Shown piece by piece: positions 8,690 to 16,444 of a stretch of 64,000 nucleotides of DNA. Numbering within the stretch: the stretch's first letter is position 1; each line of letters starts with the position of its first letter. Position numbers and translations under genes: made by a program. Source of the DNA: DAIDJD01 sp035485275 (GTDB taxonomy: Bacteria; Oederibacteriota; JAJYGY01; DAIDJD01); contig DATHOE010000014.1 in assembly GCA_035485275.1 (NCBI GenBank), positions 1 to 64,000 of the forward strand. Reading direction: 5' to 3'. The notes under the pieces are model-generated. The model ran no database searches, was not told the origin of the DNA, and saw only the letters and a program-made list of their open reading frames with translations.

Positions 8690-9295
8690 ATGAAACCTCA
8701 CAAGATCATCTCTGGACTGGCCGCCTTGGCTCTGGGTTCGTGTCTCGCCCTCCTGCCCGCCGTCGCGCGGGCAGGGGAGGGGGCGCCCCGGACTCTTAGC
8801 GCCTCGCAGGTCCAGGTAAAGATTGAAGGGCAATCCACCCTGCACGGCTGGGAGGTTTCGGCCGGTGCCGCGACGATCACCGCGACGGTCGTGGGCGGCC
8901 GGGGCGGACTGTTCAAGGAAATATCGGGCGGGGGGCTCAAGGGCCTGGACCTCAAGGTGGCTGTCGATTCCCTCAAGTCTACCGAAGGCGGCGGCATGGA
9001 CAAGAACATGCACAAGGCCTTGGAATCCGACAAATTCCCCACGATCAGCTTCAGCATGAAGAACTACGAGTTGAAGGGCCTGAATGTAACGGCCTATGGG
9101 AAGCTGAACATACATGGCCAGGCCCAGGCCGTCACCTTGACAGCCCTTCTGGACGCAAAGGATGGCGTCAGCGCGAAGGGGAGCTACCCCCTGCTGATGA
9201 GCGGTTTTGGCGTGAAGCCGCCGGTGATGATGTTCGGGACCGTGCGGGTGGCGGACAGGGTCACGATTCTGTACAGCTTCAAATTGAACGACTAA
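8690..9295 (+). CDS. YceI-family periplasmic protein
   Basis: 201 residues: a signal peptide (first 28 residues, ending VARAG), then a YceI lipocalin-like barrel. Family marks are the start of the domain QVQVKIEGQSTLHGWEV, the central MDKNMHKALESDKFPTI and the C-terminal strand VTILYSFKL. YceI proteins bind polyisoprenoids or amphiphiles in the periplasm and are often stress induced. The stop codon lies inside the first bases of the conserved RNA element. Confidence 0.9.
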   Translation: MKPHKIISGLAALALGSCLALLPAVARAGEGAPRTLSASQVQVKIEGQSTLHGWEVSAGAATITATVVGGRGGLFKEISGGGLKGLDLKVAVDSLKSTEGGGMDKNMHKALESDKFPTISFSMKNYELKGLNVTAYGKLNIHGQAQAVTLTALLDAKDGVSAKGSYPLLMSGFGVKPPVMMFGTVRVADRVTILYSFKLND

Positions 9296-9409
9296 GTTCG
9301 CCCCGCGGGCTTGGTGGCGTCTGGCAAGGGCGCCATCCAAGTTTCTCCTTGAGGTTCAGCGGGTCGGATCCCGGACCGGCGCCCAAAGGGGCCGGTCCGG
9401 GATTTTTTT
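9289..9409 (+). ncRNA. Structured RNA element with terminator, copy 1
   Basis: About 120 bases closely matching 11068-11186. Visible structure: stem-loop CTTGG-TGGCG/CGCCA-TCCAAG with loop containing CAAGG; a downstream CCTTG that can pair with that loop as a pseudoknot; a small CGGG/CCCG hairpin; and a perfect 11-bp terminator CCCGGACCGGC/GCCGGTCCGGG followed by seven T. It begins over the YceI stop codon, so it is either the 3' UTR of the porin-yceI transcript or a small RNA. I do not recognise a known family. Confidence 0.6.
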
Positions 9410-9601
9410 AGCGCCTGACGGAGCCGGACCGGCCCCTTCCGAGGAAAACCGGCGGGCCGGGCCCAGAGGGATCCGGGCGGGCTCTTTTTCTGTTGAATCG
9501 GCGGAAAAGAGGAGCCTAGAATAAGTGGCAGCCGGTTCTCAGTCCGATTGTTGAACATTTTTCCAGGCCCGACGATCGTCTTTGGTATGACCGCATTTAT
9601 A

Positions 9602-9630
9602 GAGTAGGCAAAAGATAGGCGCTTTGTTCC
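9602..9630 (-). promoter_or_regulatory. Degenerate orphan copy of the divergent promoter
   Basis: On the minus strand: GGAACAAA (9630-9623), 13 bases, GCCTACTC (9609-9602). The matching position in the 34 kb copy drives an outer-membrane protein gene; here no gene lies downstream on the minus strand, so it is probably a relic. Confidence 0.4.
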
Positions 9631-9660
9631 ACGAATGGCTGACACGATCCCAAAATAGAC

Positions 9661-9688
9661 GGAATAAACGCCGGGTTTGATGCCTTTG
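9661..9688 (+). promoter_or_regulatory. GGAATAAA-N13 promoter, site 2
   Basis: GGAATAAA at 9661-9668, 13 bases, GCCTTTG at 9682-9688. It precedes the 48-residue membrane protein at 9736 by about 50 bases. Confidence 0.7.
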
Positions 9689-9735
9689 AGGGCGCAGGCC
9701 TCGGCCACCACGCCTTCTCCAACCAAGGGAGCGCC

Positions 9736-9882
9736 ATGCTTTACACCATTGCGGTTGTGCTCATTATCCTGTGGCTTCTGGGCGCCATCACGTCCTATAC
9801 CATGGGCGGCTTCATCCACGTGCTGCTGGTCGTGGCCCTCATCATGATCCTGGTGCGGCTGATCCAGGGCCGCCAGATCTAA
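9736..9882 (+). CDS. Small lmo0937-family membrane protein
   Basis: 48 residues, beginning MLYTIAVVLIILWLLGAITS and ending LIQGRQI: two short hydrophobic helices joined by a Gly-containing turn (TMGGFIH). This is the signature of the lmo0937 (DUF5670) family of tiny membrane proteins, usually stress associated. A close paralogue sits at 34244-34393. First gene of a three-gene cassette under promoter site 2. Confidence 0.82.
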   Translation: MLYTIAVVLIILWLLGAITSYTMGGFIHVLLVVALIMILVRLIQGRQI

Positions 9883-9949
9883 ACCGATTTGCAAACCACT
9901 AGGCGGCGCCGGCCCGGGGCGGGCGCCCATTCAAACTGCGGAGGCGGTG

Positions 9950-10399
9950 ATGAGCAATAAATCCATGGGCACGGGCGTCGGCATGGGGATCCACCGTTCC
10001 AACATAAAAAAGGTGTTCGGCTGGCTGTGGCATTCCTGGATGGAGGCCCAGCACGAGGTGCCGATCCTGCGCTGGGTGGCCCTGGCGGCCGTGGCGACTG
10101 CCGCCGCCGCCGTCTACCTCGCCTATTCCGAGGGCGGCACAAGGCTGCAGCTCATTGGCTACATGGCCACCGCGGTCCTGTACGCCCTGGAGATACCGGT
10201 CATCTTTTACCTGCTGTTTGAGGTCTACCGCAAGCATCGTACGGACGCGATCTTCGACAGCAAGCGCCTGGCCGACCTCATCAGGAAGCTGGCAATCGAG
10301 CAGATCGAGGCCCGGGAGGAGGCGCGCAGCGCCATAAGAAAGACCTTCTTGATGATGCCGCACCGCGACGAGGACGTCCTTCTGGAGAAGGAGTCATGA
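9950..10399 (+). CDS. Two-helix membrane protein of unknown function (cassette gene 2)
   Basis: 149 residues, about 85 percent identical by eye to 34458-34907. A cytoplasmic N-terminal stretch (GTGVGMGIHRSNIKKVFGW) precedes two hydrophobic segments (about 44-62 and 72-92), then a charged C-terminal helix ending in acidic residues. I do not recognise a family. ATG 9950 is preferred over GTG 9947 for spacing from GGAGG. The 3' end overlaps the next gene by 4 bases. Confidence 0.75.
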   Translation: MSNKSMGTGVGMGIHRSNIKKVFGWLWHSWMEAQHEVPILRWVALAAVATAAAAVYLAYSEGGTRLQLIGYMATAVLYALEIPVIFYLLFEVYRKHRTDAIFDSKRLADLIRKLAIEQIEAREEARSAIRKTFLMMPHRDEDVLLEKES

Positions 10400-10911
10400 A
10401 AACCACCCTTTGGATCGCCCTTTTCGTTTTGGCGGTGTTCGGGGTCGCCCTGGCCACGACCATGTTGCCCAACCAGGGGGTATCGCTGGCGCAGGGTTCG
10501 CCGGCCCCGGGGCCGATGCCGCAGGACACGCCCGGGAGCGTGGCGGTGGTGACGGCGCCCATCGTGGCGGCACCGGTGGTGACCGCGCCGGTGGTGGCGG
10601 CTCCGGTGGTGAACGCGCCGGTGGTAAGCGCGCCCGTGGTGCCCGCCCCCGTGGTGACCGCGCCCATCGTGGTCGCTCCGATAGTGACCGCGCCGGTGGT
10701 TACCGTGCAGATAGTGACGGCGCCTGAGGTGGCCGCGCCGGTGGTGACCGCACCCGTCGTACCGGCGCCCGTGGTGACCCTGGCCGTGACCCCGGAAAGC
10801 ACGCCCTTGGTCTCCCCCACTGTGGAACCAAGCCCGGAAGGCTCGCCGGAGCAGCCTACTCCGGCCGTGACCACGACGGATACCTCATGGGCGCAAACGC
10901 CGCAGCCCTAG
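10396..10911 (+). CDS. Secreted Val/Pro/Ala repeat protein (cassette gene 3)
   Basis: 171 residues: an N-terminal signal or anchor segment (first 33 residues), then about 85 residues of APVV-x pentapeptide repeats, then a Thr/Pro/Ser-rich tail. Such sequences form extended rods in the cell wall or periplasm; no enzymatic motif is visible. The start overlaps the preceding gene as ATGA. A shorter paralogue with fewer repeats is at 34904-35275, so the repeat number is changing. Confidence 0.72.
   Translation: MKTTLWIALFVLAVFGVALATTMLPNQGVSLAQGSPAPGPMPQDTPGSVAVVTAPIVAAPVVTAPVVAAPVVNAPVVSAPVVPAPVVTAPIVVAPIVTAPVVTVQIVTAPEVAAPVVTAPVVPAPVVTLAVTPESTPLVSPTVEPSPEGSPEQPTPAVTTTDTSWAQTPQP
10545..10790 (+). 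repeat. 15-base tandem coding repeats (APVV-x units)
   Basis: Imperfect tandem copies of a unit like GTGGTGACCGCGCCG, in frame, giving a pentapeptide repeat. The GTGGT/GCGCC composition would favour slippage, which explains the length difference from the paralogue. Confidence 0.75.
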
Positions 10912-11067
10912 GGAGCCCACGCCCATGCAGGCACCCGATGAGAGGCAGCGCAGCCGGGGCCCGTTTGCTGGGGGCTTATCCCCAGTCAGGGCATGAAAGA
11001 ACCGGTTTTTGTCCGGGGTTGCGCGGATGGGAGATACGGTGAGGATCTTACATGGCTTAAATTCGTC

Positions 11068-11186
11068 CGACTAAGTTCGCCCCGCGGATTTGATGCCGCT
11101 TAGCAAGGGCGGCATTCAAGTCTTTCCTTGAGGTTCGGCGGGTCGAGTCCCGGACCGGCGTAAAAGGGCCGGCCCGGGATTTTTTT
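11068..11186 (+). ncRNA. Structured RNA element with terminator, copy 2
   Basis: Same order of elements as copy 1, with compensatory changes in the main stem: copy 1 has TGGCG/CGCCA where this copy has TGCCG/CGGCA, and a G-C pair in copy 1 is A-T here. The loop CAAGG and downstream CCTTG are unchanged, as is the first block GACTAAGTTCGCCCCGCGG. The terminator has one mismatch. It lies 157 bases after the cassette, before converging minus-strand genes. Confidence 0.6.
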
Positions 11187-11205
11187 GCCTGATTTGGACC
11201 AAAAA

Positions 11206-11424
11206 CTAATTGCCCTCGCGATACACCAGCAGGCCCAGCCCGACCACCAGCGCCACGGCGCCAGCGATCGGCGACAGCGGGATGGTATTGCGTGTGTCCG
11301 CTGTGGCCACCAAGGATCCCACCTGGAACACTTTTTCGCGGCGGGTGTAGCTGATGCCGGCGTAGCTGAGGGAAATGCAGCCGAAGATGATGAGGATGAT
11401 GCCCAAAATTTTTCCGGTTTTCAT
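11206..11424 (-). CDS. Small two-helix membrane protein
   Basis: 72 residues with two hydrophobic segments (about 5-23 and 51-68) separated by a polar stretch containing RREKVFQVGS. Nothing identifies a function; it resembles short DUF3185-like proteins. ATG at 11424 is preceded by GGAGAAC on the minus strand. Last gene of the minus-strand run that begins with the ABC transporter. Confidence 0.7.
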   Translation of the reverse strand: MKTGKILGIILIIFGCISLSYAGISYTRREKVFQVGSLVATADTRNTIPLSPIAGAVALVVGLGLLVYREGN

Positions 11425-11497
11425 GGCGTTCTCCTTGGGGTTCTGGGACGGCCGCGTCCGGATTGGACTCCGGAGGCCGGCGCGGAGGGCTGGCGGT

Positions 11498-11839
11498 CTA
11501 AACCACCGCCATGCCGCAGTAGATGCAGCTTTCTTTGTCGTCCTGGAGCGGGCGCCGGCAGGTGCCGCACAGTGGCGCCAGATGGTGTTCCAGCTTTTTT
11601 TCCTGTTTTTGGTCGTCCTGCTCGGACTGCCGCTGGCTCTCATCCAGCTCAGGGACTTTTAGGTTCAGGTCCCGTTTGAGCACCCTCAGCAGCATTCCGT
11701 TGAAGGTCTTGAGATAGGCCAGCTCTGAATCGATGAATTTGAGGCTGCGGCGGAGCTCGGCAATGTCCTGGTGGGCTTCGTCCGATTCCTCCACCGCCCT
11801 CTGGAGCTCCCTTTGCCGCCCTATGGGTTCGTCAAACAC
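11498..11839 (-). CDS. Coiled-coil protein with C-terminal zinc ribbon
   Basis: 113 residues from GTG 11839. A heptad-rich helical region (ELQRAVEESDEAHQDIAELR onward) is followed by an acidic linker and a zinc ribbon, CGTCRRPLQDDKESCIYCG, made of two CxxC knuckles. Function unknown. An upstream extension would run back through the microprotein and ABC permease end, which seems unlikely. The start lies 2 bases after the stop codon of the 19-residue microprotein, suggesting coupled translation. Confidence 0.62.
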   Translation of the reverse strand: MFDEPIGRQRELQRAVEESDEAHQDIAELRRSLKFIDSELAYLKTFNGMLLRVLKRDLNLKVPELDESQRQSEQDDQKQEKKLEHHLAPLCGTCRRPLQDDKESCIYCGMAVV

Positions 11840-11841
11840 GG

Positions 11842-11901
11842 TTAAACAATCACCAGGACGACCACGACGACCAGAACGACGACTAAAATGAGGTACAACA
11901 T
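11842..11901 (-). CDS. Candidate 19-residue hydrophobic microprotein
   Basis: ATG at 11901 encodes MLYLILVVVLVVVVVLVIV, a single transmembrane segment and nothing else. GGAG lies about 8 bases upstream of the ATG and the next gene starts 2 bases after its stop. Ibs-like toxins and regulatory microproteins look like this, but short hydrophobic frames also occur by chance. Confidence 0.4.
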   Translation of the reverse strand: MLYLILVVVLVVVVVLVIV

Positions 11902-12003
11902 GGTGACACTCCGGGGCTGGGGTTGGCTTGCTCACATACAAATGCCCCGGCGGGGCGAAATATTCGTCCCTGACAGAAATGTTTTTGGCCCACGTCGCCG
12001 GGC

Positions 12004-13275
12004 CTAGTCCGAAAACACCCAACGGAAAAGCTGCAGCGGGCCGGGGGCCTTGCCCTGGGACAGAAGCCCGATCCTAAAGATGCGGCTGGCCGCCCACACG
12101 CAGGCGAGCGTAGCCGCAAGGGTCACGGCAATCGAGAGCGCGGTCTCGCCCAGGGACGGTCCGGGGTGGCTGTTCAGCCGGAAACACAGGACGAAAGGGG
12201 CCGACAGCGGGAAAAAGGAGAGGCCGGTCGCCAAGGCACCGCTAGGGTCCTGCATCAGCGCGTTCAAGGCCACCATGGGCGCGGCCGTCACCAAGACGAG
12301 GGGTGCGAGCATCCCCTGGGCGTCCTTGGGCTGGCTGCAGGCAGCGCCTACCGCCATGTATAGGGAGCCGTGCAGGAAAACGGCCAGGAGCAGGAACACG
12401 AAGAAATAAAGGACGTTTTCGACGCTGATCATGGCGGAATAGCCCAGGTGCTTGGCCAGGGCCAGCCCGATCGCCAGGTAAAGGGCGCCCACCACCGTTG
12501 AGGCCCCGCAACAGGCCGCGAGTTTGCCCACCATCAGGTCGAAAGGCGTGACCGACGCCAGCAGAACCTCGCTGATGCGGCTCATTTTCTCCTCGATGAC
12601 GGAACTCATCATCTGGGGCGCGGTCAGCATCACCATCAGGAACAGGAGCAGCATGGAACCCACCGGGACCAGGAATTCGGACGGCTCCACGGCCGCCACC
12701 TGGTCGTCCGGGGAAGCCCCTGCCCGCTGGACCACACGGTACTCCTCCACCGGAACATGTTTCTCCGTCGCCCGCACAGCCGAGTCGGACAGTCCCAGGC
12801 TCCTGTAGCGCCGCATCCGGATCTCGTTGTTCAGGACCTCGGACAGCCAGGCCGGCAGGTCGCCATAGGAGGGAGTGGCGGAATAATAGGCGAAGGAAGC
12901 GCCGTCCCCCCGGGTGGCGAAAGGATGCGGAGGTATTTCCAGGACAGCGAACAGGTCCCCCCGCCGGACGCGGTCCAGGGCGGCCGCCCGCGTTTGCGCC
13001 GGGCTTTGTCCCACCCCAGGCACCGTCAGGATCTCGTAACGGGCCCCGGATTTTTGGAGCGATTCCGTTTTAAGCGCTTCGAGCAGAACGCCGCTGCGGT
13101 CCAGCACCCCGACGCGCCGCTGGGCCTGGTCGGGCCGTTTTTCAAGGTAGTTCCAGGCGTAGCCGAGGCTGAGGCTGAGGCTGGGGACCAGGATGAGGCT
13201 CAGCAGGAACACCTTGGTCTTGAGCAGATGGAAGAACTCCGTGGCCGCCACGACGCGTATCTTACGCAGGGACAT
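12004..13275 (-). CDS. ABC-2 type exporter permease (NatB-like)
   Basis: 423 residues: one N-terminal helix (about 20-40), a large extracytoplasmic domain of roughly 150 residues, then five to six C-terminal helices from about 205. The segment SSVIEEKMSRISEVLLASVTPFDLMVGK is the conserved ABC-2 coupling region found in NatB-like exporters. It overlaps the ATPase gene by 14 bases, so the two form one transporter. The substrate is unknown; relatives export Na+, drugs or peptides. Confidence 0.88.
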   Translation of the reverse strand: MSLRKIRVVAATEFFHLLKTKVFLLSLILVPSLSLSLGYAWNYLEKRPDQAQRRVGVLDRSGVLLEALKTESLQKSGARYEILTVPGVGQSPAQTRAAALDRVRRGDLFAVLEIPPHPFATRGDGASFAYYSATPSYGDLPAWLSEVLNNEIRMRRYRSLGLSDSAVRATEKHVPVEEYRVVQRAGASPDDQVAAVEPSEFLVPVGSMLLLFLMVMLTAPQMMSSVIEEKMSRISEVLLASVTPFDLMVGKLAACCGASTVVGALYLAIGLALAKHLGYSAMISVENVLYFFVFLLLAVFLHGSLYMAVGAACSQPKDAQGMLAPLVLVTAAPMVALNALMQDPSGALATGLSFFPLSAPFVLCFRLNSHPGPSLGETALSIAVTLAATLACVWAASRIFRIGLLSQGKAPGPLQLFRWVFSD

Positions 13276-14194
13276 GGGACTCCCTCGGCGGCAGGGCGAG
13301 TTTCAGGAAGATCGCGTTCAGGGAAGGCTTCAGGATCTCGAAATGCCGGACTTCGGCGCTGGCCGCCAGCAACTTCAGGAACTTTTGCGGGTCCTCGTTC
13401 AGCCGCAATACCTGGTCCCCGCCCAGGGCTTCCGCGGAAACGACCCCCGCAAGCCCCCCGAGGAAGCCCAGGCTTTTGTCCGTCCTCACGCTCACGGCGT
13501 CGTCGGTGTACTGGGCCTGGATTTCGGCGAGCGTGCCGTCGAGCACCTTGCGCCCGTGGAAGATCATACCGATCCGGTCGCAGAGGATTTCAGCGGCGGC
13601 CATGTCGTGGGTCGAGAGGATCACCGTGCCTCCGGCGGCCTTGATCTCGCCGAGGACCTTCTTCATTTCATGCGCGTTGACGGGATCGAGGCCCGAAAAG
13701 GGCTCGTCCAGGATGAGGAGTTCGGGTTCCGACACCAGGGCCGATATGAATTGGACCTTCTGGGCCATGCCTTTGGAAAGCTCCTCCACCTTTTTGCCGG
13801 CCCAGGCGCCCAGATCCAGGCGTTCCAGCCATTTCGACAGGGACGCCTCCACGGTGGCCGGATCCGCCCCCTTCAGCAGGCCGTAATAGCGGAGCACGCC
13901 GCGCACGGTCATTTTTTTGTACAGGCCGCGCTCTTCGGGAAGGTAGCTCACCCGGTCGCGCGCCGCGGAGGACGAACGCCTGCCCAGCACCTCGATGGTT
14001 CCGGTGTCGGGGAAAATCAGATTCATGATCATGCGCAGGGTGGTGGTCTTGCCGGACCCGTTGGGGCCGATGAAACCGTAGACCCCGCCGCGGGGCACGG
14101 CCAGGGACAGGCCGTCGACCGCGCAATGGCCGCCGAATTTCTTGGTCACGGCGTCGACGCGCACGGCGTGGGTCTTCGAATGCTCAAAGATCAA
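13262..14194 (-). CDS. ABC transporter ATP-binding protein (NatA-like)
   Basis: About 310 residues. Walker A is GPNGSGKTT, the signature is ELSKGMAQKVQ (SKG variant typical of exporters), Walker B is LLILDEPFSGLD and the switch His is in STHD. A C-terminal 90-residue extension follows, as in NatA-type subunits. TTG 14194 is preferred because GAGG lies just upstream; an in-frame TTG at 14260 would lengthen it. It is divergent from the DUF3494 gene. Confidence 0.88.
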   Translation of the reverse strand: MIFEHSKTHAVRVDAVTKKFGGHCAVDGLSLAVPRGGVYGFIGPNGSGKTTTLRMIMNLIFPDTGTIEVLGRRSSSAARDRVSYLPEERGLYKKMTVRGVLRYYGLLKGADPATVEASLSKWLERLDLGAWAGKKVEELSKGMAQKVQFISALVSEPELLILDEPFSGLDPVNAHEMKKVLGEIKAAGGTVILSTHDMAAAEILCDRIGMIFHGRKVLDGTLAEIQAQYTDDAVSVRTDKSLGFLGGLAGVVSAEALGGDQVLRLNEDPQKFLKLLAASAEVRHFEILKPSLNAIFLKLALPPRESHVPA

Positions 14195-14382
14195 AAGTGC
14201 CTCAGGTTTGTTCCAAATGAATCCATGGCGGATTGTTCGTCGGCCCCGTCTAGGCGTCAAGGAACAAGGGGGGATCAGCGAACATTTAGGCGGGGTTTTA
14301 TCACCTCAGCGCGGAATAAAAGCTGGGCCGCGGACACCAGGCTCTCCGGCCCCTTTCGCGCGGGACAAAAATCCCTTCGGCG

Positions 14383-14410
14383 GGAATAAAGGGGGCCTCG
14401 GCGGCATTTC
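14383..14410 (+). promoter_or_regulatory. GGAATAAA-N13 promoter, site 3
   Basis: GGAATAAA at 14383-14390, 13 bases, GCATTTC at 14404-14410. Transcription would begin about 30 bases before the DUF3494 start codon. Confidence 0.7.
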
Positions 14411-14450
14411 TGGGTGGAATTCCTTTGTGCTCGTTTCATCCGGGAGTGTG

Positions 14451-15509
14451 ATGAGGAAATCGATCGGGATCGAACGTGGGTGGGCGGGCCTATTCCTGGG
14501 CCTCTACTGCATGGCCTCCGCGGCATTCGGGAGCTCGCCGCTTCCAGTCAACTTGGCCAGCGCGGGCAATTTCAGCGTTTTGGCCAAGACCGGGATACAG
14601 GGAGCCTCCGGGACCGCGGTCCTGGGAAACATGGGCATCGCCCCCGCCCAGGCGAGCTATATCACCGGATTCGGCCTGATCTTGAGTCCCTCCCAGCAGT
14701 ATTCGACCTCTTCTTTGGTGTCCGGGAAGGTATACGCGGTGAATTACGCCGCACCCTCCCCCGCCATGATGAACACCGCCGTCGGGGACATGATGAACGC
14801 CTATGCCGACGCCCAAGGCCGGACGCCGGGCGTCACCGAGCTGGGGGCCGGAAACATCAGCGGCCTGACGCTCGTCGCGGGGGTCTATTACTGGTCCACG
14901 GGCGTCCTGGTGGACACTGATCTCACGCTTTCGGGGAGCGCCACGGACGTCTGGATCTTCCAGATCGCCCAGACCCTCACCCTCGCCGACGGCATCCACA
15001 TCAATCTGATCGGCGGCGCCCAGGCGAGCAACGTCTTTTGGCAGGTGGCGCAGGGTTCCAGCCTCGGGACCAACTCGATTTTCAACGGCAGCATCCTTGA
15101 CCAGACCGCGATCGTGGTGAAGACCGGCGCGACCATGAACGGCAAGGCCCTGGCCCAGACGGCCGTGACCGTGGACGGCAGTTCCATCAAGTCGGCCACC
15201 AACGGTTATTTGGCGCCCGGGGGGCCGGGGGGCGATCCGGCCCCCATCGCTTACCCCTCGCCCGCCCGGGGCGGGGTGGTCACCGTCCTTTACACCATGG
15301 ACCAGCCGGGCCGGGCGTCGTTCAAGGTGTGGAATGAGAACGGCGACCTGGCGGCCACGCTGGAGGAGGACGAGCCCAGCGGCGTGCAGAAGACCCAGAT
15401 TCCGGTGAACCGATTCGCACCCGGGGTCTACCTGTACCGGGTGGACATTACCTATGATTCGGGCGCGACCTCGGATCTGGGCCTGCAGAAGTTCGCGGTG
15501 GCGAAGTGA
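14451..15509 (+). CDS. DUF3494 ice-binding-like protein with C-terminal sorting-type beta domain
   Basis: 352 residues: signal peptide (first 25), a DUF3494 beta-solenoid domain (about 30-245), and an 80-residue C-terminal beta-sandwich. DUF3494 marks are FSVLAKTGIQG at the start, YAAPSPAMMNTAVGDM, TELGAGNISGLTLVAGVYYW and DVWIFQIAQTL. Family members include ice-binding and adhesion proteins. The C-terminal part (YPSPARGG onward, RFAPGVYLYRV) resembles FlgD-like or type IX sorting domains. ATG 14451 follows GGGAG. It starts a three-gene operon with overlapping stops and starts. Confidence 0.88.
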   Translation: MRKSIGIERGWAGLFLGLYCMASAAFGSSPLPVNLASAGNFSVLAKTGIQGASGTAVLGNMGIAPAQASYITGFGLILSPSQQYSTSSLVSGKVYAVNYAAPSPAMMNTAVGDMMNAYADAQGRTPGVTELGAGNISGLTLVAGVYYWSTGVLVDTDLTLSGSATDVWIFQIAQTLTLADGIHINLIGGAQASNVFWQVAQGSSLGTNSIFNGSILDQTAIVVKTGATMNGKALAQTAVTVDGSSIKSATNGYLAPGGPGGDPAPIAYPSPARGGVVTVLYTMDQPGRASFKVWNENGDLAATLEEDEPSGVQKTQIPVNRFAPGVYLYRVDITYDSGATSDLGLQKFAVAK

Positions 15510-16444
15510 GCGCCGCCGGACGCTTTTCCGGAAAGGCCGGGCTCCTCCTGGCCGCGGCCTGTCTGGCGCTGGCGGGATCCGTGCACGGCGCCGTGAACTC
15601 GGTGGCCTCCCTGGCCGACCCCCTCGACAACAACGGCGGCGGGGCCCGCGCCGAAGGCATGGGATCGGCCTTCGTGGGCGTCGCGGACGACGCCGAAACG
15701 TTGCTGTGGAATCCGGCCGGTTTGGGGCTCCTCCCGACCGCGGAGCTGGAACTCGACCACAACTCCTGGATCGCCGGGATCCTCCAGGAAACCGGGATCA
15801 TCACCTTTCCCGCGGGGGAATTGGGCGGTTTCGGGCTCGACGCGGATTACGTCAACTACGGAACCCTGAACAGCTACGACGAGAACGGGAATCAGACCGG
15901 GGTGTACTCGCCCTACCGTTTCGGCCTTGGCGCGGGCTGGGGCAAGGAATTGCTGCCCGGGTTTTCCGCCGGTTTGTCCCTCAATGGCTCGACGCAGGAT
16001 ATCGACGGTTCGAGCTATTCGGACCTTTCCGGCAACCTGGGAGCGCTCTGGTGCCCCATGCCGAACCTGCGGATCGGCCTGGCCTACAACAACCTGGGGA
16101 CTCAGGTGGCGGGCTATGCGCTGGATTCCTCCCTCAACGGCGGGGCCTCCTACCGCTTCGATCTGACGCAAAACAACCGCTTGCTGCTCACCGGCGCCGC
16201 CTCCTGGGAACCCCAGGGGGTCAACCGCCTGCAGGTCGGAGCGGAAGACACCATCCAATCCACCCTGGCCTTGCGCATAGGCTACCAGGACAACTTGGCG
16301 ACAACGGACATATCGGGATTGGCCGGCCTCTCCGCCGGCCTGGGCCTCATCCTGGGGGGGCTGACCGTGGATTACGCGTTCGTCCCCTATGGCGACCTCG
16401 GCGATTCCAACCGGATCAGCTTGGGCTATAAGTTCGGGCCTTGA
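15506..16444 (+). CDS. PorV/UPF0164-like outer-membrane beta-barrel
   Basis: 312 residues with a signal peptide and a barrel whose N-terminal hatch ARAEGMGSAFVGVADD and LLWNPAGLG are characteristic of the FadL-related PorV/PorQ/UPF0164 group. PorV shuttles cargo for type IX secretion in Bacteroidota; whether this one does so is unknown. GTG 15506 overlaps the DUF3494 stop by 4 bases, which tightly couples it to a protein that carries a possible sorting domain. Confidence 0.8.
   Translation: MSAAGRFSGKAGLLLAAACLALAGSVHGAVNSVASLADPLDNNGGGARAEGMGSAFVGVADDAETLLWNPAGLGLLPTAELELDHNSWIAGILQETGIITFPAGELGGFGLDADYVNYGTLNSYDENGNQTGVYSPYRFGLGAGWGKELLPGFSAGLSLNGSTQDIDGSSYSDLSGNLGALWCPMPNLRIGLAYNNLGTQVAGYALDSSLNGGASYRFDLTQNNRLLLTGAASWEPQGVNRLQVGAEDTIQSTLALRIGYQDNLATTDISGLAGLSAGLGLILGGLTVDYAFVPYGDLGDSNRISLGYKFGP

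Larger units (their letters stand above)
9296..9735. other. 440-base spacer before the first small-protein cassette
   Basis: Contains most of RNA element copy 1, an orphan degenerate minus-strand promoter at 9602-9630 and the plus-strand GGAATAAA promoter at 9661. The part from 9588 is homologous to 34098-34243. Bases 9410-9587 show a GC-rich inverted sequence (ccggcc-rich) but no gene. Confidence 0.55.

Noticed and set aside
9350..9380. T-arm-like sequence suggesting a tRNA in the RNA element
   Set aside because: Only a CGGG/CCCG hairpin is present; no acceptor stem, anticodon arm or CCA was found.
10545..10790. Possible CRISPR-like or minisatellite repeat
   Set aside because: The repeats are in frame, without spacers, and encode a regular APVV peptide pattern.
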